Part shown: positions 28,403-39,088 of the stretch, piece after piece | How the letters are laid out: each line of letters opens with the position of its first letter | Numbering within the stretch: the stretch's first letter is position 1 | Assembly: GCA_045631905.1 (NCBI GenBank) | Contig: JAZQVO010000017.1 | Span: 33,101-97,100, forward strand | DNA: 64,000 nucleotides | Direction: 5' to 3' | DNA from: HGM04593 sp045631905 | Lineage (GTDB): Bacteria > Bacteroidota > Bacteroidia > Bacteroidales > Bacteroidaceae | The notes under the pieces: model-generated | Databases searched by the model: none | What the model saw: only the letters and a program-made list of their open reading frames with translations | Told to the model about the DNA's origin: nothing | Position numbers and translations under genes: made by a program

Positions 28403-29425
28403 TTATTTGATTTTCAGTTGCGAAAATAATCGCACACCCTTCACGTAATATTGCCAAAGGAGCGAAAAGTCGCCCTGCCCTGCAAGTTTGTTGCAAACAG
28501 TCTTTCTCAAATTTTCTTGTCGCTGTGGCAAAAAATCCTTTTTCATCGACAAGAAATCCCTTCGCGCCTTTATAACGGCTTTAAAATCTCCAAAATCTCC
28601 ACACAGCAGGAATTTAAACGCAGCTACATAATCGAGCAACATACGCACTCTCATAACCGAAGAGAGCCTCCCCTGAGGCAGATTTTTATATAACATCAAT
28701 AAATTATTGCGAAAATTAAGGTAGGTTTTTCGCGGGTTACTCTTGTTGAGGGTAGCCCCACCCACATGATACACCACACTTGCAGGGACCGCCTTTATAA
28801 CACCGCCACGCGCAAGCATGCGCCAGCAAAGGTCCACCTCCTCCATGTGCGCAAAAAAACGCCCATCGAAGCCACCCACCGACCTAAACACATCGCTACG
28901 GACAAGCAGAGAGGCACCGGTAGCCCAGAACAGAGAGCATGGAGCATCGTACTGCCCTTTATCCTCCTCCACCGTGTCGAACAGACGACCACGACAATAT
29001 GGATAACCGTATTTGTCGATAAAGCCACCCGATGCACCTGCATATTCAAAATATTTTTTATTGTTGTACGAAAGGACTTTGGGCTGACAGGCCACAACCT
29101 CACTATTACTCTCCATGAGCGCAAGAAGCGGAGCAAGCCACCCCTCGGTAACCTCTACATCGCTGTTAAGCAACAAAAAGTAACGAGCATCGAGCAGAGC
29201 AAGGGAGCGGTTATACCCCTCGGCAAAGCCATAATTTTCTCCAAGCTCCAGAAGCTCCACAGCGGGAAATTCCCTGCGCACAACAACAACAGAAGCGTCG
29301 GTCGAGCCGTTATCGGCAACAACGATTCTTGCCCCCTGAGAAAACTTCACCACAGAAGGCAGGAAGCGACGAAGCATCGCTTCACCGTTATAATTAAGTA
29401 TTACTATCGCAACCTTGGAACCCAT
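28403..29425 (-). CDS. GT2 family glycosyltransferase
   Basis: A 340-residue GT-A enzyme, resembling rhamnosyltransferases. VAIVILNYNG starts the nucleotide-binding fold, LLNSDVEV contains the DxD-like motif, and AHMEEVDLCWR the catalytic ED. It would add a sugar to a surface glycan. Six bases from mtaB. Confidence 0.92.
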   Translation of the reverse strand: MGSKVAIVILNYNGEAMLRRFLPSVVKFSQGARIVVADNGSTDASVVVVRREFPAVELLELGENYGFAEGYNRSLALLDARYFLLLNSDVEVTEGWLAPLLALMESNSEVVACQPKVLSYNNKKYFEYAGASGGFIDKYGYPYCRGRLFDTVEEDKGQYDAPCSLFWATGASLLVRSDVFRSVGGFDGRFFAHMEEVDLCWRMLARGGVIKAVPASVVYHVGGATLNKSNPRKTYLNFRNNLLMLYKNLPQGRLSSVMRVRMLLDYVAAFKFLLCGDFGDFKAVIKARRDFLSMKKDFLPQRQENLRKTVCNKLAGQGDFSLLWQYYVKGVRLFSQLKIK

Positions 29426-29431
29426 GCCACA

Positions 29432-30763
29432 TTATAGAATTTCCAGAACCTCGGTAACAGTCAGAGCCTGTTTATCCTCGGTGAAACCTCCCAGACGCAC
29501 ACGCACCAAACGATTAACGTAGGCGGGGTTATTTTCGGTCTCCACACGTATATAATTGGCAGTAAAGCCACCTATCGGCATGCAGGGACGTGGTTTTTCA
29601 AAAAGAACAACCGCCTCACGACCTATGTAACGCTCATAGAACGCAACACGTTTCTCCTCGGATAGTTCAATGAGCTGATGGCTGCGACGATGCTTTTCGG
29701 CAGGAGAGACTGCACCTTCTATCTTTAACGCCTGTGTCCCGGGACGCTCCGAGTAGCTGAACACATGCAGTTGCGAAATATCGAGCCCTTTTATAAAATT
29801 GTATGCTTTTTCAAAAAGTTCCTCACTCTCGCCACGGGTGCCCACAATAACATCGACACCTATAAAAGCATCGGGCAACACCTCGCGCACCTTTGCTATC
29901 TTTTCGGCAAAGAAGGCTGTGTCGTAACGGCGATGCATGAGTTTAAGCACCTCGTCGCTACCGGCCTGTAACGGTATATGCAGGTGTGGCATGAAACTGC
30001 GCGAGCCTGCCATATACTCTATTATTTCATCGGTGATGAGGTTTGGTTCTATCGAAGATATGCGGTAGCGTTCTACCCCCTCGACACCATCTAACGCCTT
30101 GACAAGAGAGAGAAAGTTCTCTCCTGTCGATTTACCAAAATCGCCTATATTGACACCTGTAATAACTATCTCCTTACCCCCCTCGGCAACAGCACTGCGA
30201 GCCTGTGCAACAAGCTCTTCGATTTTGGGGTTTCTGCTACGACCACGCGCAAAAGGTATTGTGCAGTATGTACAGAAGTAGTCGCAACCGTCCTGTACCT
30301 TCAAGAAATAACGTGTACGGCAACCGCGTGAGCACGAATGAACAAAATTACGCACATCTTTCGACGGTTGTGCAAACCACTCGCCACCCTCGGTATGTTT
30401 TTCGAGCTTACCAAGATGCTCGAGCACGCTACCTTTGCGGTCGATACCTAAAACAACATCTACACCCAGCTCTTTCGATAATTTCTCGGGCGAGAGCTGT
30501 GCATAACAGCCTGTAACCACCACATAGGCTCCGGGGTGCTGACGAACAAGTTTGTGTATTGCCTGACGACATTTTTTCTCGGCCTCTTGGGTTACTGCAC
30601 AGCTGTTTATCACGCAAATGTCGGCCTTCTCACCACGCTTGGCGGTGCGTATACCGGCCTCCTGCAAGGTGCGTTCAATAGTCGCTGTCTCCGAAAAATT
30701 GAGCTTGCAACCAAGTGTATAATACACAGCTGTTTTATCTTTAAATATCGAGTAGTCTATCAT
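29432..30763 (-). CDS. mtaB: tRNA (t6A37) methylthiotransferase MtaB
   Basis: A 443-residue radical SAM enzyme: N-terminal UPF0004 domain (YTLGCKLNFSET with cluster Cys), radical SAM core with CDYFCTYCTIPFARGRSR (CxxxCxxC), and a C-terminal TRAM domain. The GCKLN and CxxxCxxC context fits MtaB rather than MiaB. A -7 box TATCTTCG lies on the minus strand at 30803-30810. Confidence 0.94.
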   Translation of the reverse strand: MIDYSIFKDKTAVYYTLGCKLNFSETATIERTLQEAGIRTAKRGEKADICVINSCAVTQEAEKKCRQAIHKLVRQHPGAYVVVTGCYAQLSPEKLSKELGVDVVLGIDRKGSVLEHLGKLEKHTEGGEWFAQPSKDVRNFVHSCSRGCRTRYFLKVQDGCDYFCTYCTIPFARGRSRNPKIEELVAQARSAVAEGGKEIVITGVNIGDFGKSTGENFLSLVKALDGVEGVERYRISSIEPNLITDEIIEYMAGSRSFMPHLHIPLQAGSDEVLKLMHRRYDTAFFAEKIAKVREVLPDAFIGVDVIVGTRGESEELFEKAYNFIKGLDISQLHVFSYSERPGTQALKIEGAVSPAEKHRRSHQLIELSEEKRVAFYERYIGREAVVLFEKPRPCMPIGGFTANYIRVETENNPAYVNRLVRVRLGGFTEDKQALTVTEVLEIL

Positions 30764-30828
30764 TCTGTTTACCTATTGCCTGCAACATATTTTTATCGGA
30801 TGCGAAGATACAAAAAATAGCAGATAGT

Positions 30829-30873
30829 AAAAGCACGTGAGACCGACTATTTTGGTCGGCCTCACGTGCTTTT
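30829..30873. terminator. Terminator between GH2 gene and mtaB
   Basis: Long stem AAAAGCACGTGAG.CCGAC / GTCGG.CTCACGTGCTTTT with a short loop, flanked by A and T runs, 18 bases after the GH2 stop. Confidence 0.88.
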
Positions 30874-30890
30874 AGAATTATTAAAGATTT

Positions 30891-33800
30891 TTACAACACT
30901 ATTTTATATGAGCAAACACCCTTATCGCTACGTACCACAATGAGGTATGAGCCTTGGGGTACATTAGCAACGGGTATAGCAAGCTCGCCACAATCGTTGG
31001 CAGCTGTTACCGAAGAGACAACTACACCGCCCATGTTGTACACAGCGACCTGTGTCCCCTCAGATATTTCGCCACGACATGTTACCACGCCATCACCTGC
31101 AACAAAGCTGTAAGGAGCACCGGCAACAACCTCCCCTATACCTGTCAAATCCTTGGTAACAGGGGTAAAACGCAATTTATAGCTGTATGTTCCACTCGAA
31201 GGCAACTGATATTCCGAGAGAGTACCCGTGCCGGAACCACAACTTCCGTTACCCAAGCCACGTTGCATCACGTCAAAGTGTGCATGAACATTCTCTTTTG
31301 TAAGTTCCCAGGTGTGCGAGGCGTTTTTTAGTGCCACATCGGTGTAGTTGAGCACCGAGAAGGCCACACTGCCTTCGCTCTCAACCTTCACCCCATTGCC
31401 GGTTGTGGCATTAAGGAGAATAAGTTCGCGCATATCCTCGCGGTTACCCATAGATTGAGGTTTCGGGTAGGGCTCGAACATGTCGGCAACCGTTGTAAAG
31501 TAACGTCCGAGGAAAGAACCGCTCTTTCGGTCGGCATAATTTTCCCAAGGACCACGGGCATAGTACTCAACCTGGTCGAGCGAAGAGGAGAATGTCATAG
31601 CCATACCTATGCGACGAAGATTTTTTGCAACAGGTGTATATGTAGCATCAAAATCAATCACACCGTTAGGATAAATTGTGTACACAAATTTATAGGGGCA
31701 ATTTGAGCCATCGGCATTTACCGTCAGAATAACATTACCCGATGTATCCTGCTTCACGCTCACTCTTTTATTGCTAACACCGCTACTCGCACCATAATGA
31801 TTGAGTGTTTCCGTGGGGCCATCATTTTCCACCCAACGATAATTCGCATACTCGGGGCCCGTAACAAGCATAGATTCATCGCCCACCAACCATTTGTAAA
31901 GGTTACCGTTAGCATCGAACACCAGCTTGAATTTATCGTTAGAGATTGTATACCCTCCCGCACTGCTCTTTAAGGTGAGAACATCGTCGGTTGTTTCGAC
32001 AGGCGCAAGCGCACCACGCTCGTTAAGTACAAACTGCGCCGAAGCAACAGAGTACCCTTTCTCGGCCCATGCGGTTTTCTCCTTCAAACAGAAATTTATA
32101 TTCAACAGCTCCTCGACCGAAGCATCACCCTCGTAATCGAAAGGCAACACAACACCCACAATCTCACCGGGAGCCGCCGAAGGCAAGGCCATGGTACCCG
32201 AGTAGACCTCTTCGCCGTTTGAAAGAATAATATACGACAGCTCAAAATTATCGAGGTTAAGGAAGTCGTAGTTATTCTTCAAATAGAGCTCTTTTGTCGC
32301 CTTTGAATATGATAGCACTTTAATATATTGATAAACCTTTTTCACCTCGGTAAGTTCGGGGCTCCAAGCACGGTCGGCTGTAACAAGACCGTTATTTACA
32401 AAGTTACCTTGGTGAGGACCGGGATAGTCGTAGCCTGAGCGATACTTGTTATAGCCGTTCACCTGCAAAGTGTTGTTTGCTATATCTGTGGCATCGTAAA
32501 TAGATTGGTCTACAAAGTCCCATATACAGCCACCTATACCACACTTGCTATTCTCCATCACGCTCCAATACTCTTGCAAGTTACCCACGGCATTACCCAT
32601 AGCGTGAGCATACTCGCACATAAAATAGGGCTGATAGAAGTAGTTACCGTTGGCATCAATCTCCACTCTCGACACCGTGGGATACATCACCGAGAAGAGG
32701 TCGGTGGTGCTTGTCCCCGCACGTGTAGCTCCTTCGTAGTGTATTATGCGGTCATCTATTGCACGCACAGCATTGTAGGTGTGTGTAAAGTTCGAGCCTC
32801 CATTACTCTCATTACCCAAGGACCACGAAAAAACAGATGGGAAGTTTCGGTCGCGATACACCATGCGCACGGTACGGTCTATATACTGCGCCTTCCAGCT
32901 ATCCTGGAACGTTATACCTCCACGACCACTGTTCTCCCAGTTAAAATGACACTCAACATCGGCCTCGTCCATACAATAAAGACCATAATAGTCGAACATA
33001 GAATACATCTTTGCCTGACGAGGATAGTGGCTGTTACGCACGGTGTTCATGTTGGCCTGCTTCATCATCTTAATATCTGTAAGCATTGTCTCAACATCTA
33101 CTGTGCGACCTGTTACAGGGTGAGTATCCTGTATGTTGGCCCCCTTAAAGAGAACCCTCTCTCCATTTATGTATACAAGCGCATCTTTAATCTCTATGCA
33201 ACGGAAGCCATACTTGGTAGAAAATACAAATTCCTCTTTGCCTGCGTTATCCTTTTGCGACACAATAACGGTGTATAGGTTAGGAGTTTCGGCCGTCCAG
33301 GGCTTCAACGATGTGAGCGAAGAGATTTTTACCGTTGCGTTTTTCTCCTTTTCCCCTTCGACAAAGCTGAAAACAGCACTTTCTGTTGCCACTTTTGTAC
33401 CATCGGGAGCAAGAAGGGTTACATCGACGCTCTTCGTAACAGCCTCGCCCTTGCCGTTATTCACCCATAATTGTACACTCATGCTACCCGACTTGTAATT
33501 ATCATTCACATTCAAATCACTTGTTATGTAGTGGTCGCGAACATGCGTGTGAGGTGTTGCGTACAGGTATACATCGCGATGAATACCGCTCATGTGCCAC
33601 ATATCCTGACCTTCGAGGTACGATCCGTCGCACCAACGGAACACCTGTACCGAGAGATTATTGTTACCCTCGCGCACAAAAGCCGACACATCAAACTCGG
33701 CATCGTTGTTCGAGCCTTGTGTGTAACCTACATATTTACCATTAACCCACACAAAGGCGGCACTGTAAATACCATCAAAATGGAGATAGACACGTTTGTC

Positions 33801-35195
33801 GTTCCACTCTTTGGGCATTGAAAAGTCGCGACGATACGAAGCCACCGAATTTAAAAGCCCACTCTTCATGGCTATGTAAGGAGGGTTATTTGCAAACGGG
33901 TAGTTCACATTGATATAATAAGGCTGACCATAGCCCTTCATCTCGAGACACGAAGGAACATCAATATCGTCCCACGACGATACATCTACTGCATCACCCC
34001 AAAATTCATCTTCACCGGGACGTTGGTTGGGCGATGTCACCCAATTTAGTTTCCATGTTCCGTTCAGGGAGAGAAACTCGGCATTCACAGGGTCGAGCCA
34101 GGGGAAGTTATACCTCTCGTCGGCCTGCATCTTTTCGGTGGTCGCATAGGGCATGTATGTTGCATGTGCAGGTTCTTTGTTCTCTTCGAAGAAGGTCTCG
34201 TCCTCCCACACATTACCCATGGGAACATTTTCGGGTGCAACGTTTGTCAAACGAAAGTACGAGCCCTCAGGCGTGGGTTCTGTTGTCATAACCAGGTCGT
34301 TACCCGATGCCTCCAAGTAATAACGCACATTCTTGCTCACTGCCGACAACTGATAAACACCCGGGGTGGTTCCTGCCGCAATAAGGTAAATCTGCTGGTT
34401 GGCATTTGTATAGTTAGGGTCCCAAAAGAGGGGTATACGGGTACCGCCCAAAGCAACATCGAGAGCCTTACCATGAGCAGGCGAATATAGTTGAAAATAC
34501 TCGCCCGAAGAGGTACCGCGACGCAACTGCCAAACAAAGTAGTCACTATCACCCTCGTTATATTCATCGGCATAAATTACAGCATCGTTCTTGCCATTAC
34601 CACGGCTGTTGAGCGAGTATCCTGTCGCCACATTTGTTATTTTGTAATAATTTCCAAGAATAGGCAACACCACCTGCACTGTTTTGTTCAGCTTTTCGAG
34701 ACGGAAAAGAGAGGCATCGCCCATATCAGCTGTTGTGAGATAGAGTGAAGCATCGTAACCGGCTGTCACCACTTTGGAACGATCGCCATTATATGCAAGT
34801 TGCACAATGCCTTGTGCCTCATCTATAACCTTTACATAGAAAGCCTGGTTATCGGACGCGGTAGCCTCCCACTGCAACAACACACCGGGATTTTTCGATG
34901 TCAAAGCCATGTCGGCCGCCTGTGCATATGTCGAGTTATAGATAAGAAACACAGGTTCTTCGCTATCCATTGATATAAACGACCACTCTTGACCGGGCGA
35001 ATTTTCATCGACCGCACTAAGCGACAGAAAGGTATCATGAACACCCACATCGCCATTTGTTACAGCGACATTATATGCCACATTTACCAAACGATAAGTA
35101 TCTCCGGCTACCGGGAACGATTGTGCCAGCAACGGTAGAGATAAGATTAAACCCAACAAAAGGGAGAAAAGCCTTGTTCGTACAACCTTTTTCAT
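30891..35195 (-). CDS. Secreted GH2 beta-galactosidase with lectin-like N-terminus and T9SS sorting domain
   Basis: At 1434 residues this is far longer than LacZ. After a signal peptide (cleaved near residue 24, LLAQS) there are two RICIN-type beta-trefoil-like repeats (about 28-170 and 180-320). Next come the LacZ sugar-binding domain (about 360-560), immunoglobulin-like domain, and the GH2 barrel with VRNSHYPRQAKMY, SLGNESNGG (acid/base Glu) and MCEYAHAMGN (nucleophile Glu). A beta-galactosidase small-chain domain follows (about 1060-1340), and finally a beta-sandwich tail (YNMGGVVVSS, PQGSYLIVV) like type IX secretion sorting domains. It is therefore likely exported to the cell surface to cut galactosides. 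A -7 box TATATTTG is at 35253-35260 (minus). Confidence 0.93.
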   Translation of the reverse strand: MKKVVRTRLFSLLLGLILSLPLLAQSFPVAGDTYRLVNVAYNVAVTNGDVGVHDTFLSLSAVDENSPGQEWSFISMDSEEPVFLIYNSTYAQAADMALTSKNPGVLLQWEATASDNQAFYVKVIDEAQGIVQLAYNGDRSKVVTAGYDASLYLTTADMGDASLFRLEKLNKTVQVVLPILGNYYKITNVATGYSLNSRGNGKNDAVIYADEYNEGDSDYFVWQLRRGTSSGEYFQLYSPAHGKALDVALGGTRIPLFWDPNYTNANQQIYLIAAGTTPGVYQLSAVSKNVRYYLEASGNDLVMTTEPTPEGSYFRLTNVAPENVPMGNVWEDETFFEENKEPAHATYMPYATTEKMQADERYNFPWLDPVNAEFLSLNGTWKLNWVTSPNQRPGEDEFWGDAVDVSSWDDIDVPSCLEMKGYGQPYYINVNYPFANNPPYIAMKSGLLNSVASYRRDFSMPKEWNDKRVYLHFDGIYSAAFVWVNGKYVGYTQGSNNDAEFDVSAFVREGNNNLSVQVFRWCDGSYLEGQDMWHMSGIHRDVYLYATPHTHVRDHYITSDLNVNDNYKSGSMSVQLWVNNGKGEAVTKSVDVTLLAPDGTKVATESAVFSFVEGEKEKNATVKISSLTSLKPWTAETPNLYTVIVSQKDNAGKEEFVFSTKYGFRCIEIKDALVYINGERVLFKGANIQDTHPVTGRTVDVETMLTDIKMMKQANMNTVRNSHYPRQAKMYSMFDYYGLYCMDEADVECHFNWENSGRGGITFQDSWKAQYIDRTVRMVYRDRNFPSVFSWSLGNESNGGSNFTHTYNAVRAIDDRIIHYEGATRAGTSTTDLFSVMYPTVSRVEIDANGNYFYQPYFMCEYAHAMGNAVGNLQEYWSVMENSKCGIGGCIWDFVDQSIYDATDIANNTLQVNGYNKYRSGYDYPGPHQGNFVNNGLVTADRAWSPELTEVKKVYQYIKVLSYSKATKELYLKNNYDFLNLDNFELSYIILSNGEEVYSGTMALPSAAPGEIVGVVLPFDYEGDASVEELLNINFCLKEKTAWAEKGYSVASAQFVLNERGALAPVETTDDVLTLKSSAGGYTISNDKFKLVFDANGNLYKWLVGDESMLVTGPEYANYRWVENDGPTETLNHYGASSGVSNKRVSVKQDTSGNVILTVNADGSNCPYKFVYTIYPNGVIDFDATYTPVAKNLRRIGMAMTFSSSLDQVEYYARGPWENYADRKSGSFLGRYFTTVADMFEPYPKPQSMGNREDMRELILLNATTGNGVKVESEGSVAFSVLNYTDVALKNASHTWELTKENVHAHFDVMQRGLGNGSCGSGTGTLSEYQLPSSGTYSYKLRFTPVTKDLTGIGEVVAGAPYSFVAGDGVVTCRGEISEGTQVAVYNMGGVVVSSVTAANDCGELAIPVANVPQGSYLIVVRSDKGVCSYKIVL

Positions 35196-35388
35196 ATTCT
35201 TTTAAATTAACATTAACAAGCAGAGTGTGATACCTATAAAGGCGACATCACGCAAATATATAAAATTTTTATTTATAAATTCATTTTATTTACAAATTTA
35301 CAAAAAAGCATGAGAGAACGATAATTTTCTCAAAGCACTTGCCACGAAATATTCAAGCCCGTCGCACACATTTTTTACCATCTGTTTA

Positions 35389-35419
35389 TTGAAAATTTAC
35401 TCGTTTGTCACTATTTTTG
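35389..35419 (+). promoter_or_regulatory. Promoter of the S9 peptidase gene
   Basis: TTG at 35389-35391, 20 bases, TATTTTTG at 35412-35419. Confidence 0.78.
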
Positions 35420-35460
35420 CAAAATACATAAACATAAATAAATAATAATAGAAAATAATA

Positions 35461-37590
35461 ATGAAGAGAGGAAAAGCAATTATGACGGCAATGGCATTGA
35501 CAGGTATCATGCTTGGCGCTTGCAACGGGAACAGCTCCACAGAGGAGCCTGTTGCAATAATAGGAAAATCGGATATTAAGATTGAGGGTGGCCTCATGAC
35601 ACCCGAAGCCTTGTGGGCTATGGGCCGTGTGGGAGCACCCACCGTTTCGCCCGATGGCAAAAGCATGGTTTATGGCGTGAGCTATTATAGTGTGGAACAA
35701 AACAAGAGCCACCACACACTAAACACCATGAACGCCGATGGCAGCGACAAAAAGAGCCTTACAACAACCGCAGCCAACGAAACAGGAGCAACATGGATTA
35801 AAAACGGAACAAAGATAGCCTTCCTTTCGAACGAAGGCGGTAGTACCCAAGTGTGGGAGATGAACCCCGACGGCACAGGGCGCAAAAAACTAACCAACGA
35901 CAAAAGCGACATCGAAGGTTTCCTTTTCTCGCCCTGCGAAACAAAAGTAATCCTTGTTAAACGAGTTAAAATTAAAGAGACAACAGCCGACACCTACCCC
36001 GACCTTCCCCTCGCAAAAGGTTTTGTGGTAAACGAGCTCATGTACAAGCACTGGGACGAGTGGATAACAGATGCTCCCCACCCCTTTATAGCATCGTTCG
36101 ATGGCGATAAGATTGACGAAGGGAAAGACATGCTCGAAGGCACCGTATACGACTGCCCCAACCGCCCCTTCGGAGGCACAGAACAGCTTGCTTGGAGCAA
36201 CGACTCCAAGAAAATCGCCTACTCTTGCATAAAAAAGAGCGGGAAGGAGTATTCTGTAAGCACCGACACCGACATTTACCTTTACGACACAGAGACAGGC
36301 ATCACCGAGAACCTCTGCAAGCTTAACGAGGCCACCGCAAATTATGGTTACGACACAGCCCCCACCTTCTCGCCATGTGGCAACTACCTCGCATGGTTGA
36401 GCATGGAGCACGACGGCTACGAGAGCGACCGCAACCGTCTGTGTGTAATGGACCTTGCTACCGGCGAGCAAAAATACCTGACAGATGGTAACGACAAAGA
36501 TAAAATCCTCTTCGACAGCAACGTGGACACATACTGCTGGGCACCCGACAGCAAAAGCCTCTACTTCATAGGCACATGGCACGGCACAACGATGGTTTAT
36601 AACATAACCCTCGACTGCGAGCTCACCAAACTAACCGACGGCGACTACGACTACACCTCTGTTGCCACACTCGGCAACGACGCACTTGTTGTGAGCCGTA
36701 GTTCAATGAGCGCCCCCTCGGACATCTATTCTATCGACAAAGAGGGCAAAGTATCACAACTCACAAACGAGAACGCACACATATTCTCGCAGATAGCAAC
36801 AGGAAAGGTCGAGGCACGTTGGTGCAAAACCTTCGACGGCAAAGACCTGCACTCATGGGTTATATACCCACCCCACTTTGATGCCACAAAAAAATACCCG
36901 ACCCTGCTTTTCTGTAACGGAGGCCCACAATCGCCCGTAAGCCAATTTTGGAGCTATCGCTGGAACATGCAGATTATGGCGGCAAACGGCTACATAGTAA
37001 TAGCCACCAACCGTCGCGGTCTTCCCGGTTTCGGTTCCGAGTGGAACGAAGAGATTAGCGGAGATTACGGCGGTGCATGCATGAAAGACCTCTTCACAGC
37101 CATCGACGATATTGCAAAAGAAGATTATGTAGACAGCGACCGTTTGGGTTGCGTGGGCGCAAGCTTTGGCGGATACACCGCAATGTGGATGATGGGACAC
37201 CACAACAAGCGTTTTAAGGCATTTATAGCACACGACGGTTTCTTCAACATGGAACAACAATATTTCGAGACCGAAGAGAGCTGGTTCACTAATTGGGATC
37301 TCGGCGGTGCACCCCACGAGAAAAGTGCACAGGTTGAAAAATCATACTCAAACTCGCCACACAAATTTGTGGACAAGTGGGACACCCCCATTCTCCTCAT
37401 TCACGGCGACCGTGACTACCGCATACTCTCTTCACAATCCATGGCGGCCTTCAACGCAGCCAAGCTGAAAGGGATACCCACACAGTTGCTCCTCTTCCCC
37501 GACGAGAACCACTGGGTTCTGAAACCACAAAACGGCATTTTGTGGCAACGTACATATTTTGCATGGCTTGACCGATGGTTAAAAAAATAA
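35461..37590 (+). CDS. S9 family prolyl oligopeptidase / dipeptidyl peptidase-like lipoprotein
   Basis: A 709-residue protein with lipobox MLGACNG (Cys21). The N-terminal half is a beta-propeller of WD40-like (PD40) repeats, the C-terminal part (about 455-705) an alpha/beta hydrolase. The triad is Ser in GASFGGYTA, Asp in HGDRDYR and His in DENHWV. The layout is that of DPP5-type enzymes, which release dipeptides from peptide N-termini in the periplasm. It lies 53 bases upstream of an MFSD1-like transporter, which suggests peptide degradation coupled to uptake. Confidence 0.93.
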   Translation: MKRGKAIMTAMALTGIMLGACNGNSSTEEPVAIIGKSDIKIEGGLMTPEALWAMGRVGAPTVSPDGKSMVYGVSYYSVEQNKSHHTLNTMNADGSDKKSLTTTAANETGATWIKNGTKIAFLSNEGGSTQVWEMNPDGTGRKKLTNDKSDIEGFLFSPCETKVILVKRVKIKETTADTYPDLPLAKGFVVNELMYKHWDEWITDAPHPFIASFDGDKIDEGKDMLEGTVYDCPNRPFGGTEQLAWSNDSKKIAYSCIKKSGKEYSVSTDTDIYLYDTETGITENLCKLNEATANYGYDTAPTFSPCGNYLAWLSMEHDGYESDRNRLCVMDLATGEQKYLTDGNDKDKILFDSNVDTYCWAPDSKSLYFIGTWHGTTMVYNITLDCELTKLTDGDYDYTSVATLGNDALVVSRSSMSAPSDIYSIDKEGKVSQLTNENAHIFSQIATGKVEARWCKTFDGKDLHSWVIYPPHFDATKKYPTLLFCNGGPQSPVSQFWSYRWNMQIMAANGYIVIATNRRGLPGFGSEWNEEISGDYGGACMKDLFTAIDDIAKEDYVDSDRLGCVGASFGGYTAMWMMGHHNKRFKAFIAHDGFFNMEQQYFETEESWFTNWDLGGAPHEKSAQVEKSYSNSPHKFVDKWDTPILLIHGDRDYRILSSQSMAAFNAAKLKGIPTQLLLFPDENHWVLKPQNGILWQRTYFAWLDRWLKK

Positions 37591-37643
37591 TATTCGAGCT
37601 ACAAAACAACGGTTAAAGAATAAACACATAAACAAAATAAAAC

Positions 37644-39020
37644 ATGACAGTAACACAAAAAATTCAGAAAAAACTTAGCGACTCGGCAACAGCACGCTGG
37701 ACCGCAATGCTTGTTGTATCGTTCACAATGATGTGCGGTTATTTTATCACCGATGTAATGGCTCCTCTCGAAGCTATACTCACAAAAACGGTTGCCGAAG
37801 GTGGCCTTGGTTGGAGTAGCGACGAGTATGGATTCTTTTCGGGAGCATACGGCTACATAAACGTATTCTTGCTGATGCTCTTCTTCGGCGGTATCATACT
37901 CGACAAGTTCGGCATACGTTTCACAGGCATAATGAGCTGTTCTCTGATGCTCGCCGGTACACTCATAAAATGGTATGCTGTAAATAACAATTTCGGCGAT
38001 GCACAGCTCATCGGTTACAGCATGCAGGTGGTTATTGCCGCGTTAGGTTTCTCTATATTCGGTGTAGGTGCCGAGATTGCCGGTATCACAGTTACAAAGG
38101 TAATTGCCAAATGGTTCGCAGGACACGAGCTCGCTCTTGCCATGGGCCTTCAAGTTGCCATGGCACGTATCGGTACAGCGGCCGCCCTTGCGTGCAGTTT
38201 GCCCCTTGCCAACATGTTAGGAAACCCCGCATCACCCATTCTACTTGGCGCAGCACTTCTCTGCATAGGCCTTATAGCATACATCGTTTATTGCGTGATG
38301 GACCGCAAACTCGACGCATCGGTTGCAGCGACAACAACAGATCCCGAGCCCGGTTTCAGTTTCAACGACCTTAAATTCATCTTCACCAACAGAGGATTCT
38401 GGCTCATCGCCATTCTTTGCGTGCTCTTCTACTCGGGTGTGTTCCCCTTTTTGAAGTTTGCCACAAAGCTCATGATCTTCAAATATGGCGTTGCCGAAGA
38501 ACTTGCAGGCCTCATACCCGCCATGCTCCCCTTCGGTACCATTTTGCTGACCCCTCTCTTTGGTGCAATATACGACAAGATAGGCAAGGGTGCCACACTC
38601 ATGATTATCGGCTCTGCCATGCTCACACTTGTTCACGTGCTATTTGCGCTACCTATTCTGAACGAGGGCTGGTTCGCAATAATCATCATGATTATGCTCG
38701 GCATAGCCTTTTCGCTTGTACCTTCTGCAATGTGGCCCTCTGTACCCAAGATTATCCCCATGAACCAGCTTGGCTCGGCATACGCTATTATATTCTACAT
38801 TCAGAATATAGGCCTTTCAATGGTTCCCATGCTCATAGGTAAGGTTATTCAAAATTACTCAACCATTACAGCCCCCGACGGCACCATCACAGGCTACGAC
38901 TACACTATCCCCATGAGCATCTTCGCAATATTCGGCTTGGTTGCCATAATTGTTGCTATGCTACTTAAAAAGGCCGATGCAAGTTTCAACTACGGCCTCG
39001 AGAAAAAGAATGTAAAATAA
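37644..39020 (+). CDS. MFS transporter, MFSD1-like
   Basis: A 458-residue major facilitator with twelve hydrophobic segments. The loop GGIILDKFGIRFTG carries the MFS signature between helices 2 and 3. Its overall pattern resembles the MFSD1 group, recently described in animals as a dipeptide carrier. This and the upstream peptidase make dipeptide uptake a fair inference, not shown by sequence alone. Confidence 0.88.
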   Translation: MTVTQKIQKKLSDSATARWTAMLVVSFTMMCGYFITDVMAPLEAILTKTVAEGGLGWSSDEYGFFSGAYGYINVFLLMLFFGGIILDKFGIRFTGIMSCSLMLAGTLIKWYAVNNNFGDAQLIGYSMQVVIAALGFSIFGVGAEIAGITVTKVIAKWFAGHELALAMGLQVAMARIGTAAALACSLPLANMLGNPASPILLGAALLCIGLIAYIVYCVMDRKLDASVAATTTDPEPGFSFNDLKFIFTNRGFWLIAILCVLFYSGVFPFLKFATKLMIFKYGVAEELAGLIPAMLPFGTILLTPLFGAIYDKIGKGATLMIIGSAMLTLVHVLFALPILNEGWFAIIIMIMLGIAFSLVPSAMWPSVPKIIPMNQLGSAYAIIFYIQNIGLSMVPMLIGKVIQNYSTITAPDGTITGYDYTIPMSIFAIFGLVAIIVAMLLKKADASFNYGLEKKNVK

Positions 39021-39044
39021 AATACCCTTTGCATCTTTCACATC

Positions 39045-39073
39045 AAAAGCGCGACCAATTTGGTCGCGCTTTT
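39045..39073 (+). terminator. Terminator of the peptidase-transporter operon
   Basis: Perfect stem AAAAGCGCGACCA / TGGTCGCGCTTTT. It is the last feature of the core region. Confidence 0.88.
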
Positions 39074-39088
39074 GATATATATAAATGA

